Below are positions 10,957-21,300 of a DNA stretch of 64,000 nt, in pieces. Made by a program: the position numbers and the translations under genes. Origin of the DNA: Turbatrix aceti (Eukaryota > Nematoda > Chromadorea > Rhabditida > Panagrolaimidae); NCBI GenBank assembly GCA_963969345.1, contig OZ017767.1, positions 5,608,739 to 5,672,738 on the forward strand. Reading direction: 5' to 3'. The stretch's first letter is position 1, and each line of letters opens with the position of its first letter. A model generated the notes under the pieces. It was not told the origin of the DNA, searched no databases, and saw nothing but the letters and a program-made list of their open reading frames with translations.

Positions 10957-13213
10957 CTATCGAGCTTCATTCAGTTCCTGCCGACTCAGTTCTCGTAGCT
11001 TGAACTTCTGCACCTTGCCTGTCGCCGTCAGGGGCAGCGTGTTCTTCGACTTGACCAGCACGTACTGTGGGACGAGGTCTGGCGCGAGCTGAAAACATGT
11101 AGGATATGTGGGTACAAAAAAAGGGATATCAAGGCCGGATCGCACTTGGCGAGCTTGCCCGGATCAACAAGTGTCAAGTCAACCGCGCCTGCTCGACGGA
11201 GGCGGCCGATGATAAAAGTACAGCACGTGCTGCAAAGAGGAGACAAACAAGCATGACTCACGTGAGCTTGGCAGTGCTCTTTGACCTCATCCGCAGACAA
11301 GACGACGTCTGCTTTGACGCAAACCCACGCGCAGATGGCCTCTCCTTCCTTGGGATCGGTGACTCCGACGACGTGGACTTCGGTGACCTTCGGGTGCTGG
11401 AAAATAACCTCCTCGATTTCAGAAGGGAAAATACGGCGACCGCCTCGAGTGATGATGTCCTTGACGCGGCCCGTTATTACCACAGAGCCGTCTTTGTTCA
11501 TGTAACCCACGTCGCTAGAACCGGTGAAGTATAACGACTTTTGTTGAACCCCTTTTTAAACTGCTGGGGACGTAAATAAGGGTGATTAAACAATAAAATC
11601 TGTGTTGAATCACTGCCCAACCCACAAAGACGTAAATAAGGGTGATACATAAAAATTTGTTTGGAAACACAAACATTGTGAGAAAAAACAAGGTAGACAA
11701 AAAAAAGTAAAAAAATAGAAAGTGACTCACCCAGTGCGAAACCAACGATCAGGACTGACGGCTTTCTTCGTGGCAACTTCGTCGTTCCAGTATCTCTTCG
11801 TTGTTCCGTAGCCCCTGACAACGACCTCGCCCTTCTCGCCTCGAGGCATCAACTTGAAATCTGTTCCGCGCACGCTGATTTCCCAGTGAGCGCCTACGAA
11901 ACCGGCGGACCGAGACCGCGCTTCTGCTGAATCTGACGGATACGACATGGCGCACATCGGCCCCAGTGAGGTAAGAGCGTACGCCACGACAAAGTCCTTC
12001 ATGTTTAAACGGTCGATGACCCGTTTACAGAGTATTGCAGGGCATGGCGCGCCCGTAATCAGGCCACCGTGAAGACTTTTGACGTTTGTGGAAGATAATT
12101 CTGGACTGTGCAAAAGGTCGTTGAACATTCTTGGAAACCCGTAGAGCAGCGTGGCTCTAAAACTGAATCTATGCACAAAAAGAAGCAAAAAGACACCTAA
12201 CTTTTCCTCCTGGATGGCCCGAAGAGTGGCGCTAGCATCGAAACTGGGAGAAGGAGAGACGACAGTCTGGCCATAATCCACGGAGCACATAATGCCCATA
12301 ACAGAGCCAAAACTGTGATAGAAAAGCAGGGGAAGGCAGATGATTTCGTTGCGTTTAACGTCAAGTCTCAGCCGTCTCCCCACGTCGTGTGCGTTGTTGA
12401 CGACGGCGTGGTGAGTGAGTGTGACAGCCTTGGGATCTTCTGTTCGGCCCTAAAAGCCCTCCAACACGGCACACTCTGCAAAAACAGACTCACTTTTGTG
12501 AAGTGGATGCTGGCAACGTCGGTGAACAACAAATCCCGTTCGTATTGGGCAGCTAAAATTTTGTGCACACTGGTTGGCTCCTTGAAAACGTCATCGAAGG
12601 ACCACGCTCCAGGTAAATTCGATTCTGCGCCGATGACGACGACGTGCTTCAAATCCGGAAATTCAGGGGAGTCGACGGCGCCGATTCCCGTCGGCGCTGA
12701 ATCTATCGTAGGCAGAAGTTGTGTCAAAGTGCCGTGGTAGCCTTCGGGGGAGAGAACAAGCAATTTGACGCCAACCTTGCGCAGAGCGAAGGTCAGTTCC
12801 TTTAGACAGTAACTAGGGTCTATGTGAACCAAAATCATGCCAGCCAGCGCCGCTGCGTACTGCGTCACGACCCATTCTACGCAATTGGAGGCCCAAAGAC
12901 CGATTCGATCTCCCGGAACAAGGCCTAAGAAAGCGAAAGTCGCCGCGAGTTGCTCCGCATCCCGCATGAGCTCCGCGTAGGTCTTTCGCTTCCCTGTGGA
13001 TTTGCAAACAAGTGCCGTCCGTTCGGGAACGTTCGATGCGGTAAGACGAAGTCGGTTGCCGATAGTGTGGGGGAGAAGCGGCTCGCGAGAAGCCCCAAAG
13101 ACATAGCTGAGCCTGGATGGCTCGGACACGCAGCGGGGCGAAGAAGACGCGCAGAGCGGAAAAGTTGTGGAAAATACGCGATGAGAAACACTGCGCAATC
13201 GACGCAGGAGCAT
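10957..13213 (-). CDS. Acyl-CoA synthetase, ACSF2-type (mitochondrial medium-chain like)
   Basis: Exons 13213-12494, 12449-12202, 12156-11731, 11514-11262 and 11088-10957 give 592 residues, close to ACSF2. The start at 13213 (MLLRRLRSVSHRVFSTTF) looks like a mitochondrial targeting peptide; an upstream in-frame Met at 13360 would add 49 residues. ANL-superfamily motifs are seen in order: KRKTYAELM, GDRIGLWASNCVEWV, the P-loop region, TLTHHAVVNNA, RTGDVGYM, GRVKDIITRGGRRIFPSEIEE, and the C-terminal lysine motif LTATGKVQKFKLRE. These enzymes activate carboxylic acids to acyl-CoA via an adenylate. The P-loop, spanning the first splice junction, reads TKGRTEDPK rather than the usual TSGTTGxPK, so activity is uncertain. 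Weak or alternative splicing at this spot could also explain it. Confidence 0.87.
11569..11646. repeat. Two-copy 18-bp direct repeat with 60-bp period, in an ACS intron
   Basis: The sequence gacgtaaataagggtgat occurs at 11569-11586 and again at 11629-11646, inside the intron 11515-11730 of the acyl-CoA synthetase gene. No function is evident. Confidence 0.7.
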
Positions 13214-13855
13214 GGCAAGCAGGCGCGGGCCAGAGATGACGAATGAATCGCGATTACGATTACAATAACGATCTTGTTCCGCGTTTGCGCATTCCAGATT
13301 TGAATCTGACAAGGAAACCACAAAGATGTGATGGTTTTGAGGGGGTTTTGTGTGTGCCAAACGCGCCGATACCTTTCATTCGACGAACAACACAAAATAA
13401 AGGTCCACAACACTTTGGTTTTTTTGTTTGTTTTGGTAAACAGGACCACAAATGAGTTTTTGCAAGGAATGGGGGAAAACAACTTTTGGCCGCCAGAGGC
13501 AGGCCGCAGGGCGGTTGATCACTGAAACCTGAAACTAACAACAACCATGATTTATTAGGCCTATTTATTACATTTTTTGGTCCAGTCGTCGTTTGACCTT
13601 TTTGATTTTGCATCTCGCACCTTTTATACCTTTTTCATGCCCCCCCCCCCCATCAGGTGGGTCAGTCCACCCCCCCAGCGTTCAAATAAATCCTAATCCG
13701 AAACTTTATCGTGTCGCAACAAGCACGCAAATGAATTAACAAGCGCGTATGTACAGACAAATATTTACAAGCTTGGCAAAAAAAAAAGTGCAGAAGCACA
13801 CCCGTCAGCAAGCAAAAGGAGATCCTAGGCACTCTGGATCTGCGTGGAAGAGAAG
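13214..13855. other. Intergenic, no gene recognised
   Basis: Contains AT-rich tracts and a C-homopolymer at about 13640-13650. No protein or RNA gene is seen. The left target duplication of the LTR element lies at its right end. Confidence 0.45.
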
Positions 13856-13860
13856 GCCTT
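13856..13860. repeat. Target-site duplication, left (LTR element)
   Basis: gcctt immediately before LTR1; the same 5 bp follow LTR3 at 16226-16230. 5-bp duplications are normal for LTR-element integrases. Confidence 0.8.
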
Positions 13861-14211
13861 TGGTGCCGGGACTGGGCGACCATTTTCCCGGGGACTGGCG
13901 AGCGAGCCATGCGCGCGAGGCAGAGAACGTGTGCGGCCACGAGAGAAGCGTGCGCCGGCAAGACAGGCAGATCGACAGCGACCGATGACGCGAAGTCATT
14001 ATTCTGGTCGGCGGGAGTAGCAGCAGGCAGGTCGCGCGTGGCACGCGCTCGTCCCGGTTGGGGACACGCAGCGGTCGCCGTCATCGAGTCATCGTCCTAC
14101 GTATAATTGTCCACGGTTGTTGTACGAGAGATTCTACTGATAAACTATTGTCTACTACGAAGTGTCCGGGATCTACGAGGAAGCGCGAGCTAGCCGGGCA
14201 CCCCGCCTGCA
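13861..14211 (+). repeat. LTR1
   Basis: 351 bp, begins TGGTGCCGGGACTGG and ends CCTGCA. It matches LTR2 base for base until the last 13 bp, where four differences cluster. The preceding 5 bp are gcctt. Confidence 0.88.
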
Positions 14212-14213
14212 AA

Positions 14214-14231
14214 TGGTGACGAGAAGCTATT
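14214..14231 (+). other. Putative tRNA primer-binding site of the LTR element
   Basis: Starts TGGT, complementary to a tRNA ACCA 3' end, two bases downstream of LTR1. The tRNA species was not identified. Confidence 0.55.
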
Positions 14232-15510
14232 CGAACTACGCCGAGGAGAGACTACGACTGCAAATCGACTACGCCAACGATGAGACTACGCGGCTGATGA
14301 TTGATCGATGGCGACAGCGCACGGCGACCTGCAAAGCGACAGACACACAAGCAAGCGGCGGCTGTGTGTGGAATCAAGACGACAGAAGACGGGACGGCCA
14401 GTTGGCTTCGCCCTTGACCAGAATCAATCAAGAATGGCTAACGTGACGTGCCATGTCTTGATTTTGCGGCGACGAAATGGCCATGCCAGTTGGCCAGTAG
14501 ACAGAAGACAGATACGACACGAGGCAGCATGAGTTCAGTTGAGCTGCAAGAAAGAATCGATGGGCCCAGGGGTGGCACCGAGCTTCAGCGAGAAGAGTGT
14601 CAGCGTGCCACAGGTGTGGCCGTCCAGAGAAGCCATGAGTGCAGAAGTGCAGCTTGGGAGGCAGGAAAACCCCCAGAATGGCAGGTAGCGGTCACGCATT
14701 GCCGCAGGAAGCAGAGAGCTGGCCGCAGGTTGTCCTCAGCTGCGGAGGACATGGATGGAATCTCACGGTACTTGGCGAGGGGCAGTCGAGTACCGGTGAT
14801 GCGATGCAAGCCAGCATCGAGGACGTTCGGCGACCCTGGATGAGAAGGTGACGCAGCAGAGTGAAGCATCCAGCAGAGCGGCAAAAGAATCTGGCCAGGT
14901 GCACATGTGCCAGGTTTGAGCCAACAGTGGATATCGTCGCAACCGGCAGGACAGGCCGGCTGATCCGAAAAAAGCAGAGAGGCGTAGCCGAGGGTCAGGT
15001 GAGCCAGAAGCGGTCAGGAGAACGTCAGACGAGCACCGGCAGCAGGGGCCGGCGACCAGGAAAGACGGAGAACCCTCGAAAGATAACAGCCAGGTGGCTA
15101 GTCGGTTGGAGACAACGAAATGGTCTGGCTGAGCAAGTGAATGGATGGATCTCGATGGAGCCAAAGAACGTGTCCAGCGGAAGAGCAGAGCTTCCGCCGG
15201 AGAGCTAGAAGGGGCCACACCACGTGATGACGTCGCACAGGGGCCGGCAACTCAGAGTGGTACCCATGGGAGGCCAGGTGGTTTCGCAGAAGCCAGCAAC
15301 GAAAGAAGAAAGCGGCACGAGATCTACTCAGCTGAGTGAAGGAAACTACGAGAATGAAGCGGCAGTGACGATGACACCGCTCAGATGAGAATCAAAGGAA
15401 GTCAAGACATCGGAAAGCGGCAGAAGATGGCTGCAGACGCAGTCCCGGCTAGCTCAGTTGAGCTGACGCATGCCGCAGTATCCTGTGGGATCTGGCGGTG
15501 ACTGTCAGCT

Positions 15511-15520
15511 GGGGGAAGGA
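15511..15520 (+). other. Putative polypurine tract of the LTR element
   Basis: gggggaagga, one base upstream of LTR2, the expected place for the plus-strand primer. Confidence 0.6.
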
Positions 15521-15521
15521 T

Positions 15522-15872
15522 TGGTGCCGGGACTGGGCGACCATTTTCCCGGGGACTGGCGAGCGAGCCATGCGCGCGAGGCAGAGAACGTGTGCGGCCA
15601 CGAGAGAAGCGTGCGCCGGCAAGACAGGCAGATCGACAGCGACCGATGACGCGAAGTCATTATTCTGGTCGGCGGGAGTAGCAGCAGGCAGGTCGCGCGT
15701 GGCACGCGCTCGTCCCGGTTGGGGACACGCAGCGGTCGCCGTCATCGAGTCATCGTCCTACGTATAATTGTCCACGGTTGTTGTACGAGAGATTCTACTG
15801 ATAAACTATTGTCTACTACGAAGTGTCCGGGATCTACGAGGAAGCGCGAGCTAGCCGGGAGCCCCGGCAGCA
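15522..15872 (+). repeat. LTR2
   Basis: 351 bp, begins TGGTGCCGGG and ends CGGCAGCA, giving imperfect terminal inverted ends (TGGTGCCGGG against TGCTGCCGGG). It directly follows the purine tract at 15511-15520. Confidence 0.88.
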
Positions 15873-15875
15873 AAG

Positions 15876-16225
15876 TGGTACCGGGACTGGTTGACCATTC
15901 TCCCAGGGACTGGTGAGCGAGCCACGAGCGCGAGGCAGAGAACGTGTGCGGCCACGAGGGAAGCGTGCGCCGGCAAGACAAGCAGATCGACAGCGACCGA
16001 TGACGCGAAGTCATTATTCTGGTCGGCGGGCGTAGCAGCAGGCAGGTCGCGCGTGGCACGCGCTCGTCCCGGTTGGGGACACGCAGCGGTCGTCGTCATC
16101 GAGTCATCGTTTATGCATAATTGTTCACGGTTGTTGTACGAGAGATTCTACGGATAAACTATTGTCTACTACGAAGTGTCCGGGATCTACGAGGAAGCGC
16201 GAGCTAGCCGGGAGCCCCGGTAGCA
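15876..16225 (+). repeat. LTR3 (older, divergent copy)
   Basis: 350 bp, begins TGGTACCGGG and ends CGGTAGCA, followed by gcctt, the same 5 bp that precede LTR1. It is about 94 percent identical to LTR2 by eye. The reverse strand of its last 20 bp carries the stop codon (16204-16206) of the neighbouring GPCR. Confidence 0.85.
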
Positions 16226-18389
16226 GCCTTAGACTGTAGACTGCGGTCGTCGAGTCTCGAAGTCGACATCGTTGTATTTTCAACCGGAGTAGCGCGGATC
16301 ACGGAATAATCGGACATGCGGCGATGCTCGACGACAACTGGTGGAACGTTTTCCTGCGAACTCGCATGCCGATACGGCTTGAGAAGGTAGTCACGGCGTC
16401 GGAAATCTGCGTACGCAGCCGACGAAGCCAGAGCGACCCCTGGAGAGACGCGAGCTTGCAGCACGCGGTCACTGGTGCTGCGTGTCGAGCGCGTGGACCT
16501 TGCAGAAGGCTGGCGACGCAGGTGATTGCCGTACTCGGATACTGTGCGTTCTCCCCGGACGAGGGGATGCAGGATGACCTCGCAGGTCGTGAAGGAGGTC
16601 TTGCAGTGGTCGCGACAGGAGCCGTTTCGTCGCTGTAGGCTGTTGATTGAATTTGCCCGCATCGAGTGTGTCCGCGAGTGCACAGAGTAGTATTTTTCGT
16701 CTTTCTGCATGGACATGCAGCAGCTACTGAAACGGTAAACGTGAGGCATTGAAAACAAGGTAAAATAAGCTTAGAAGCCTTTTTTATGCTTGAAAACCCC
16801 AAATTTTTTAAAATTTCAAAAATAAATTCCCGGAACTCTTTCAACGAATTCAACTGACCATAGCAATCTTTTTGTTGTGGACCTGTATTTCTCGCTGAAT
16901 GCAAAGTAAACGACGAACGTAGACGCCGAGTTGAAGATAACAAGAAGATTTGCGAAGTTGTTTATCGGGTACGCGATCCACGACGTAGACTCGTCCTCAA
17001 AAAGCCGGTGATTGAAACACTCGGCGAAGTTGAGAAGAAAAGGCAGAGTGTTGCAGATGGCAAAAATCAGCGTCACGACGAGCAGCATCATCGTTGTACG
17101 CTGCTCTCTCAGCTGCTGCCGGGTCAACTCGAGTCTCGCCCGGCGCAGAGCAATGATCGACTTGCACACGTGTCCGTTCATGACGATGATCATGCCAAAC
17201 GGCACAAGAAAGTGCGTGATGAGGTACAGAGCCGTGAAGTAGCCAATCATGTAGTGCGGGTGAGCGTCAAAATCGCGTAGGTGGCGCTCGAGGGTGAAAC
17301 CGGTCTCCGTCGGCTTGATACTGTACTCCCAGAAGCGGACAATGTTGTACGCGATGGCAAAGGTCACGATCGCGAGGATGCCGTAGGCGGATGTGCGCGG
17401 CGTGTACCACATGCGCACCTGCAGCGGTCGGCACACCGCTGTCCAGCGCTCCATCGTGATCAGCACCATGATGTAGATGGAGCACGTCTGCATCATCAGG
17501 TTCACCGGGTAGATGAAGTTGATCACGAACGCCGGATACTCTTCCTGCGTTGCGAGACCGAACCTGGAATTTTTTAATTAAATTTTTTTTCTTGTCGAAA
17601 CTTTGAAATCTTGAAAAAAGTATAAAAGTTGTGATTCCGTTCTTTTTTTGCACTCTCGTCCCTGTTTACTTGTCCGCATGTTTTTTTGAACAACAAACAA
17701 ATAAAAATAGGCTGTTTTGCTTTTCGTCGAAAAAAATGTTCTCCTGCCGGATACGGAAACCAGGTAAGTGGCGGTTGGCCAGTTTTTGCGCAACACAAAC
17801 ATCACTGAATTGTACTCGTCCGATTTCTTCGAAAGCAAGTCCAAGCAGAACAACAGTGCGTGGTTGGTTGCGGGGGCTCCCGAGACGGACGACGTAGCGC
17901 GACTCATTCTACCGGCAGAAAGGTAGAAAGGTTACCAGGAACTGCACGTCGCCAAATTTCATTAAAACGTATTTTGGGCCGTTGTACTTTGATTCGCGCT
18001 ATTTTTAAAAACGTAATTGAACAGGTAAACACTTTTTTAAACGGCACTTCGCAGCGTGAAATTAACCCCGGAAAAACATTGAAAAGAAAAAAAACATTTG
18101 TGGTGGGTGAAAATTCATTCCGCTTAAGGACTAGGGCTACAATTCTATAATTCTGACTGCGACTTACCAGTGGCTGAGGTTGGGCACGACAAAGACGGGC
18201 ACGGCAAAAACAAGCAGGCAAAAGTCGACGATAGACAGTGCCGCGAGGAGCGTGTTGACCGAAGATGTGTGCTTGAGGAAGACGATCATGGAGAGGATGT
18301 TGCCGAGGCACCCGACCACCACGACGACCAGCGTCACGACGGCCACGTACGAGTCGAGGTCCTCCATTCCGCGGCCGGCCAGTTGGAGC
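16204..18389 (-). CDS. Rhodopsin-class neuropeptide GPCR, FMRFamide-receptor-like; 3' end rewritten by an LTR
   Basis: Exons 18389/18367-18168, 17563-16859 and 16726-16204 join in phase and give 475 residues from the Met at 18367. TM1-TM2 lie in the first exon (GNILSMIVFLKHTSS, ALSIVDFCLLVF). The DRY position reads ERWTAVCRPLQ, typical of nematode FRPR receptors. TM6 and TM7 (FNSASTFVVYFAF) are followed by helix 8 (SEKYRSTTKRLL) and a cysteine cluster (CSCC) created at the splice junction, probably palmitoylated (inference). The tail is Ser/Arg-rich. An acceptor just upstream (exon start 18389) opens the frame another 22 bases, so an upstream N-terminal exon probably exists. The last six residues (ATGAPG) and the stop come from LTR3. 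An alternative reading through 16858 would end earlier, after VPGIYF. Confidence 0.8.
16226..16230. repeat. Target-site duplication, right (LTR element)
   Basis: gcctt immediately after LTR3, matching 13856-13860. Confidence 0.8.
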
Positions 18390-21300
18390 CTGTAAGTAGG
18401 AATAACATGATTTTATTTATGCTGGAAGCAAAAAAAAAGAAGTAAAAGTCGCGTCGCCTCGCGTGAAAGGTCGGAAGAGAAAGTGAAAACAAGGGCATCG
18501 AGACCAAGGACATGGCATGTTTCGAACCGTCGCGCAAGGCATCTGAGCGAGGTGAGACACGTGAGGCATGTATATTTCAGCATCGACGCATAAAAAGGTG
18601 TCCGGTGCGCGGTGCGTGTCCCCGACAAAGCACAATGCAAACTGAACTGTTGTGCCGGGTGCTCAACTCAGACAGTGGCCAGACAATTATCTAAAACAAA
18701 AGAAGGAAGAAAAACAACTTGAGTGACAGAACCGACGAAATCAATCACATGAAATAAATAACTTTTAAAGAAACAAAATGATAAGTCAGGAAACAAAAAC
18801 CGCAAGAATTTTGAAGAGCAAGGTCGTTGAGTGACGTTTTGGGTCGTGTCGAGGACACGGACAACTGTCTGCTCTCCCGCGGGCAAAAACAGTGATCACG
18901 TCAGTCGCCCCGTCGCGCCGACGTAGTCAACGTGTCCTGGACCTGGTTAAAAAAGGGATATGAATTCCTGCAAACAAGTGAGACGGTGGCAACGGTGCAG
19001 GCATGTCTGCCGAGGGCAACACTACCTTGGCACATTATAAATAAGTCTCATGAAGGTTTATTTATTAAATTTATATACCTGGAAAAATTAGCGAGGTTAG
19101 AGTAATTCGCGCGTGCTTTGCTTTGTAGGCTCTGCCTGAGGTGTACATAAGTTTGTCAAACATCGTAAAAACGTAAAGACCCAGCTACCCGGGAATTCCA
19201 AACACCAGGAAGCAGCAGCAGAGGACACGATCCAATTGAGCGTTAATTGGCACTCTCCAAGCAGGGCGATAGGCCTTGACGACCTGCCTGGAGCATTCCA
19301 AAACCAACCGGTAATCAAAGCCCTCTGCTCGCCGCCGCTCGTAGGGCAGCTGCTGCACGTCACGGCCTCTTCAGGCAGCGTAATTGAGTCCCATCATAAC
19401 AAGCTTAACTGCTCTCGAAAGAGATGCAATCTAGGTACCGCGGGGCCACGTGGGACATGTTAGCCGCTCAATCCGGGTAAACGAAGTTGATGTAGAAGTC
19501 GAATTCGAAGTTGGCAGAGCTCGTATAATTCGTTTGAAGAAATTCCAGAAATTCAGAGACAGTTGCAAAAAAGGTCACGTCGCCCAGAAAAGTGAGTACT
19601 CAACTCCAAAGACGTACTAGAGGCACCAGATCGTTACTATCTACGTGCCTCGGCAGGCAGGCAGGCAGGGCAATTAACGCTGCAGGAGTCATAATCCAGT
19701 CAAGAACGTCAATGCCGGCGCTATGGGGCTTGAGGTGTGCAAGCAGTTTTGTAGAAAAATGTACGTTGATGGACTTATCCCCCTGACGCCCGCTCTGCGT
19801 AATCCGGATAAGTAGAAAATTTTAGTGATTCCATTGGCACCCCCAGTAGACAAGGGGGATCTCCGAACCCGTTCCAAGCCCGCCCGCCCCACGTCACCTG
19901 CACGCAGGCAGGATGGCTAACGAGGTGCGCGACGGGCGACGGGCTTCGGGGGAGTCAACAAAAACAACCGCCGTTTTTTCCCTGCCCGGCGGTTTGTCAT
20001 CGCGCCAGGTACAACATGCGATAAATGTTCTTTTGTGGAACGAACAACAAATAGTTGAGACACCACGCAACACAACGCGAGCTCCGCCTACTTCTATTAA
20101 AGCCAAGCTGGTGTATATTTTGCCGGAGGTCGTCGTGGATTGATTAGACGTCCCTGGGGGTGCATTACTTCCGGCTCGTTTTTTTCAAGGTGGTGGACTT
20201 TTTCGGAGTTTGTTAGAGACCCAAAATGAATTCGATAGGGAGCAGTTTTGTTTTGGACAAGAACGGATAAAAGGTGGAATTAGCAGCGTGAAGTCTGTTC
20301 TGCCTTCGTCAGAAACGCGGGCGGTTAACAAGGTTAAGCACCTGTCACCTGCGACTGGCCAAAAAGTTTCAATGACGCCAAAAAATGTCGTCAGCGTTAC
20401 GGAGATCCAAACAAACATTACAGTACCCCAAGACAGACGCAAACCCGCCTTGTGGACTTTTTGCTGCTCGTAATTACAACAATTGAGGTAGAAACGACGC
20501 AGGTAGCGGTCGAAGACAAAGGAAACCATCGCATGCAGATTGTATGTATTTGTTGCCGTTCATTAAACAAAAAAAAAATACACACTCGGCCAACGGGACC
20601 ACGGCGGCGGCGCTTCATTGGAATGTGCTCTTTGGCTTCCAAAACTCAAAAGAAAGACGTTCGTTCCACCAGGCTCGGACCAACCGTAATAAAATTAGTA
20701 AGAGCACCTCTGCCTCGTCTCGACAACAATGAATGACGAGGTAAGGTGTTCGCACGGGAGACTGAAGAGCCTCAGTTAATCCACCGAAATCTATAAAAAA
20801 TGTGAATTGACTGAAGCATCTTTGTCGCCGTGAAAAGACTAAAATCATGAAAAGACAGACCACCGTTATTTTTGGCAAAAACGATGCTTCGATTGTGCAA
20901 AATTGAATTTGAGTTACAGGAAATTGGAATTTAAATAAATCTGGTATGAAAATAGGTTTTTGCAAATTCGATATCCACCCGGAATTCACATGCTTTGAGA
21001 TTTCAAAGGACAACGACGACTTCCTCAACTGAACTCTTGAATCGATTTGGGCGACTAATTGAGAACTGGACAATTGGAATCATTGGGTCTACATATATCC
21101 AAAATTGCATTCGCCGTTGAGCAGGGTATTTAGGCATTCAATTCACAAAAAAAACAGAAAAAAAGGTTTCAGCAAACGTGAAAGGAACTCCCTGGTTTCT
21201 TTGATGCACGTGAGAAAGTTGGACTTTGGCTGACGTATTCTGGAGACAATAAAGGCAAAAACCCGTAAAAAAAAGCACATGCATGCGAGAAAAAAGAGCA

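Larger units (their letters stand above)
13861..16225 (+). mobile_element. Non-autonomous LTR retrotransposon with three LTRs
   Basis: Layout: LTR1 (13861-14211), internal region (14212-15521, 1.3 kb), LTR2 (15522-15872), spacer aag (15873-15875), LTR3 (15876-16225). Each LTR starts TGGT(G/A)CCGGG, ends ..GCA and is 350-351 bp. The outer edges are flanked by the same 5 bp, gcctt (13856-13860 and 16226-16230). A primer-binding-site-like TGGTGACGAGAAGC starts at 14214, two bases after LTR1, and a purine tract gggggaagga lies one base before LTR2. These signals define a plus-strand LTR element. The internal region has only short open frames and no protease, reverse transcriptase, RNase H or integrase motif, so it must have depended on proteins from a related autonomous copy (TRIM/LARD-like). 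LTR1 and LTR2 are identical over about 338 bp; LTR3 differs at about 20 sites plus a 1-bp indel. Confidence 0.88.

Noticed and set aside
14162..15339. Open frames of 60-130 codons inside the LTR element as gag or other genes
   Set aside because: None shows a gag zinc knuckle, protease, RT, RNase H or integrase motif; the frames overlap on both strands as in GC-rich non-coding DNA.
15425..15500. tRNA A-box-like tagctcagttg in the LTR-element interior
   Set aside because: No B box (GGTTCGANNCC) at the right distance and no cloverleaf pairing; the word is part of a local TCAGTTGAGCTGA inverted repeat.
16816..16858. Unspliced read-through of the GPCR exon to a stop (..VPGIYF)
   Set aside because: A GTCAGT donor at 16858 joined to the acceptor before 16726 keeps phase, gives a CSCC cluster after helix 8 and opens a long Ser/Arg tail. 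The read-through remains a possible minor form.
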